From CAZBGL01 sp964491375 (lineage in GTDB: Bacteria > Desulfobacterota > Deferrisomatia > Deferrisomatales > Deferrisomataceae), in NCBI GenBank assembly GCA_964491375.1, contig CAZBGL010000274.1, forward strand, positions 1 through 8,693: a DNA stretch of 8,693 nucleotides, read 5' to 3'. The notes below the pieces were generated by a model that saw only the letters and a list, made by a program, of their open reading frames with translations, had not been told where the DNA came from and did no database searches. Every line of letters begins with the position of its first letter. Within the stretch, counting starts at the first letter, position 1. Below are positions 8,295-8,693 of this stretch, piece by piece. Position numbers and translations under genes: made by a program.

Positions 8295-8486
8295 ATGTTC
8301 CGGGAGTACATGAAGATCCGACACCGCTACGAGGACATCCTGTGCGGGGTGAGCGACTACCAGATGTTCAGGGACATCCGGCTCCTGCTCCGGTACATCG
8401 ACCTGCTCCACGAACAACTCGCCCAGTACATGACGCTCACCCAGGCCCGGATGACCGACCCCCCGGAGGGCGAGTTTTATCATTAA
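8295..8486 (+). CDS. Small hypothetical protein, 63 aa, helical
   Basis: I do not recognise this protein. The ATG at 8295 has a good SD, GGGAGG, 7 nt upstream. The sequence is rich in Arg, Tyr, Leu and Met and reads as one or two amphipathic helices: about 3-18 (REYMKIRHRYEDILCGV) and about 21-52 (MFRDIRLLLRYIDLLHEQL, then AQYMTLTQAR). There is no signal peptide or membrane segment, and only one cysteine. It may be a small helical adaptor or oligomerising protein, but nothing in the sequence fixes a role. The last codons (GEFYH, then TAA) fall at the point where base composition changes, so the native C-terminus may have been altered there. The SD also falls in a weak 5-bp hairpin (TCCCT/AGGGA). 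It is probably transcribed from upstream of 8295 or together with galE, 73 nt away. Confidence 0.62.
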   Translation: MFREYMKIRHRYEDILCGVSDYQMFRDIRLLLRYIDLLHEQLAQYMTLTQARMTDPPEGEFYH

Positions 8487-8693
8487 ATCTCGGGCGATGG
8501 GCGCACCCTCGTCGACCATCAATGTTTCGTTGTCCCACAAACTGACGCTGCACAAAACCCCGTCCATTCTAAATGTGTCGATGACGGGAACCATCCCTGG
8601 ATGGCTCAGCTTTAGTCCTTGGAGGGCTTCATAGGGCTCAAAAAGTTCGGTGTCCCAGCGTGCGGCCACCATAAAGCGTTGGGGTTTCAGGGC
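8475..8693 (-). pseudogene. Protein-kinase-like fragment of lower GC, N-terminus beyond right edge, 3' end apparently truncated
   Basis: The minus strand from the right edge is open and protein-like for about 70 residues, including FMVAARWDTELFEPYEAL, then LKLSHPGMVPVIDTFRMDG, then LCSVSLWDNETLMVDEG. The pattern helix-with-Glu, L-x-HPxxVPVxD, then DG and a hydrophobic strand resembles the helix C to hinge part of Ser/Thr protein kinases. No HRD or DFG motif follows. Past about 8475 the same frame runs antisense through the small gene and into galE, ending only at 8049, and loses kinase character, so the real 3' end seems missing. G+C is about 56% (hand count 8487-8693), and codons TTA, CTA, ATA, AGA and ACA appear that are uncommon in the neighbours. 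I infer foreign origin with truncation, or an assembly join. The kinase assignment is tentative. Confidence 0.42.

Noticed and set aside
8049..8474. Continuation of the kinase-like minus-strand frame through the small gene into galE
   Set aside because: Beyond about 8475 it reads as antisense of the small protein and of galE and loses kinase pattern, so only the right-hand part is kept as a fragment.

Overview
The window is high-GC bacterial DNA (roughly two thirds G+C by eye) and is densely coded. Proteins, codon choice and Shine-Dalgarno (SD) sites fit a high-GC, probably Gram-negative bacterium. I would guess a deltaproteobacterial/Desulfobacterota-like lineage, but no marker here proves it. 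No complete mobile element, CRISPR array or rRNA is visible.

Region 1 (1-2851, minus strand) is a conserved housekeeping block. In transcription order it holds tadA (tRNA adenosine deaminase), tRNA-Ser(CGA), the SRP RNA gene ffs, dnaX (clamp-loader tau/gamma) and the start of ybaB/ebfC, which runs off the left edge. The same order, usually continuing into recR, is known from other bacteria, for example tadA-scr-dnaX-yaaK-recR in Bacillus. Spacing is tight from tadA to dnaX (39, 23 and 34 nt), but 214 nt separate dnaX from ybaB.

Region 2 (2852-5873, plus strand) starts with a divergent leader whose SD lies in a strong inverted repeat. It precedes a 132-residue basic protein I do not recognise. 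After a short gap with two dyads comes a large orphan membrane histidine kinase with two membrane segments, an extracytoplasmic sensor, HAMP, PAS, HisKA and HATPase domains. No response regulator is adjacent.

Region 3 (5870-8221, plus strand) holds two nucleotide-sugar genes. UDP-glucuronate decarboxylase (UXS) makes UDP-xylose and has a good sigma-70 promoter overlapping the kinase stop codon. UDP-glucose 4-epimerase (galE) follows. Both would supply activated sugars for surface polysaccharide. The 232-bp gap between them carries a degenerate 7-bp periodic repeat and a plausible galE promoter with an operator-like palindrome.

Region 4 (8222-8693) has a 63-residue helical protein with a good SD, then an abrupt change. 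From about 8475 the G+C falls to about 56% (hand count). The minus strand encodes a protein-kinase-like fragment using codons rare elsewhere here. It looks like a foreign or truncated gene, or an assembly join, at the window edge.

I see no undescribed multi-gene system. The best leads are the compositional junction at the right edge, the heptad repeat, and the SD-sequestering hairpin ahead of the unknown gene.
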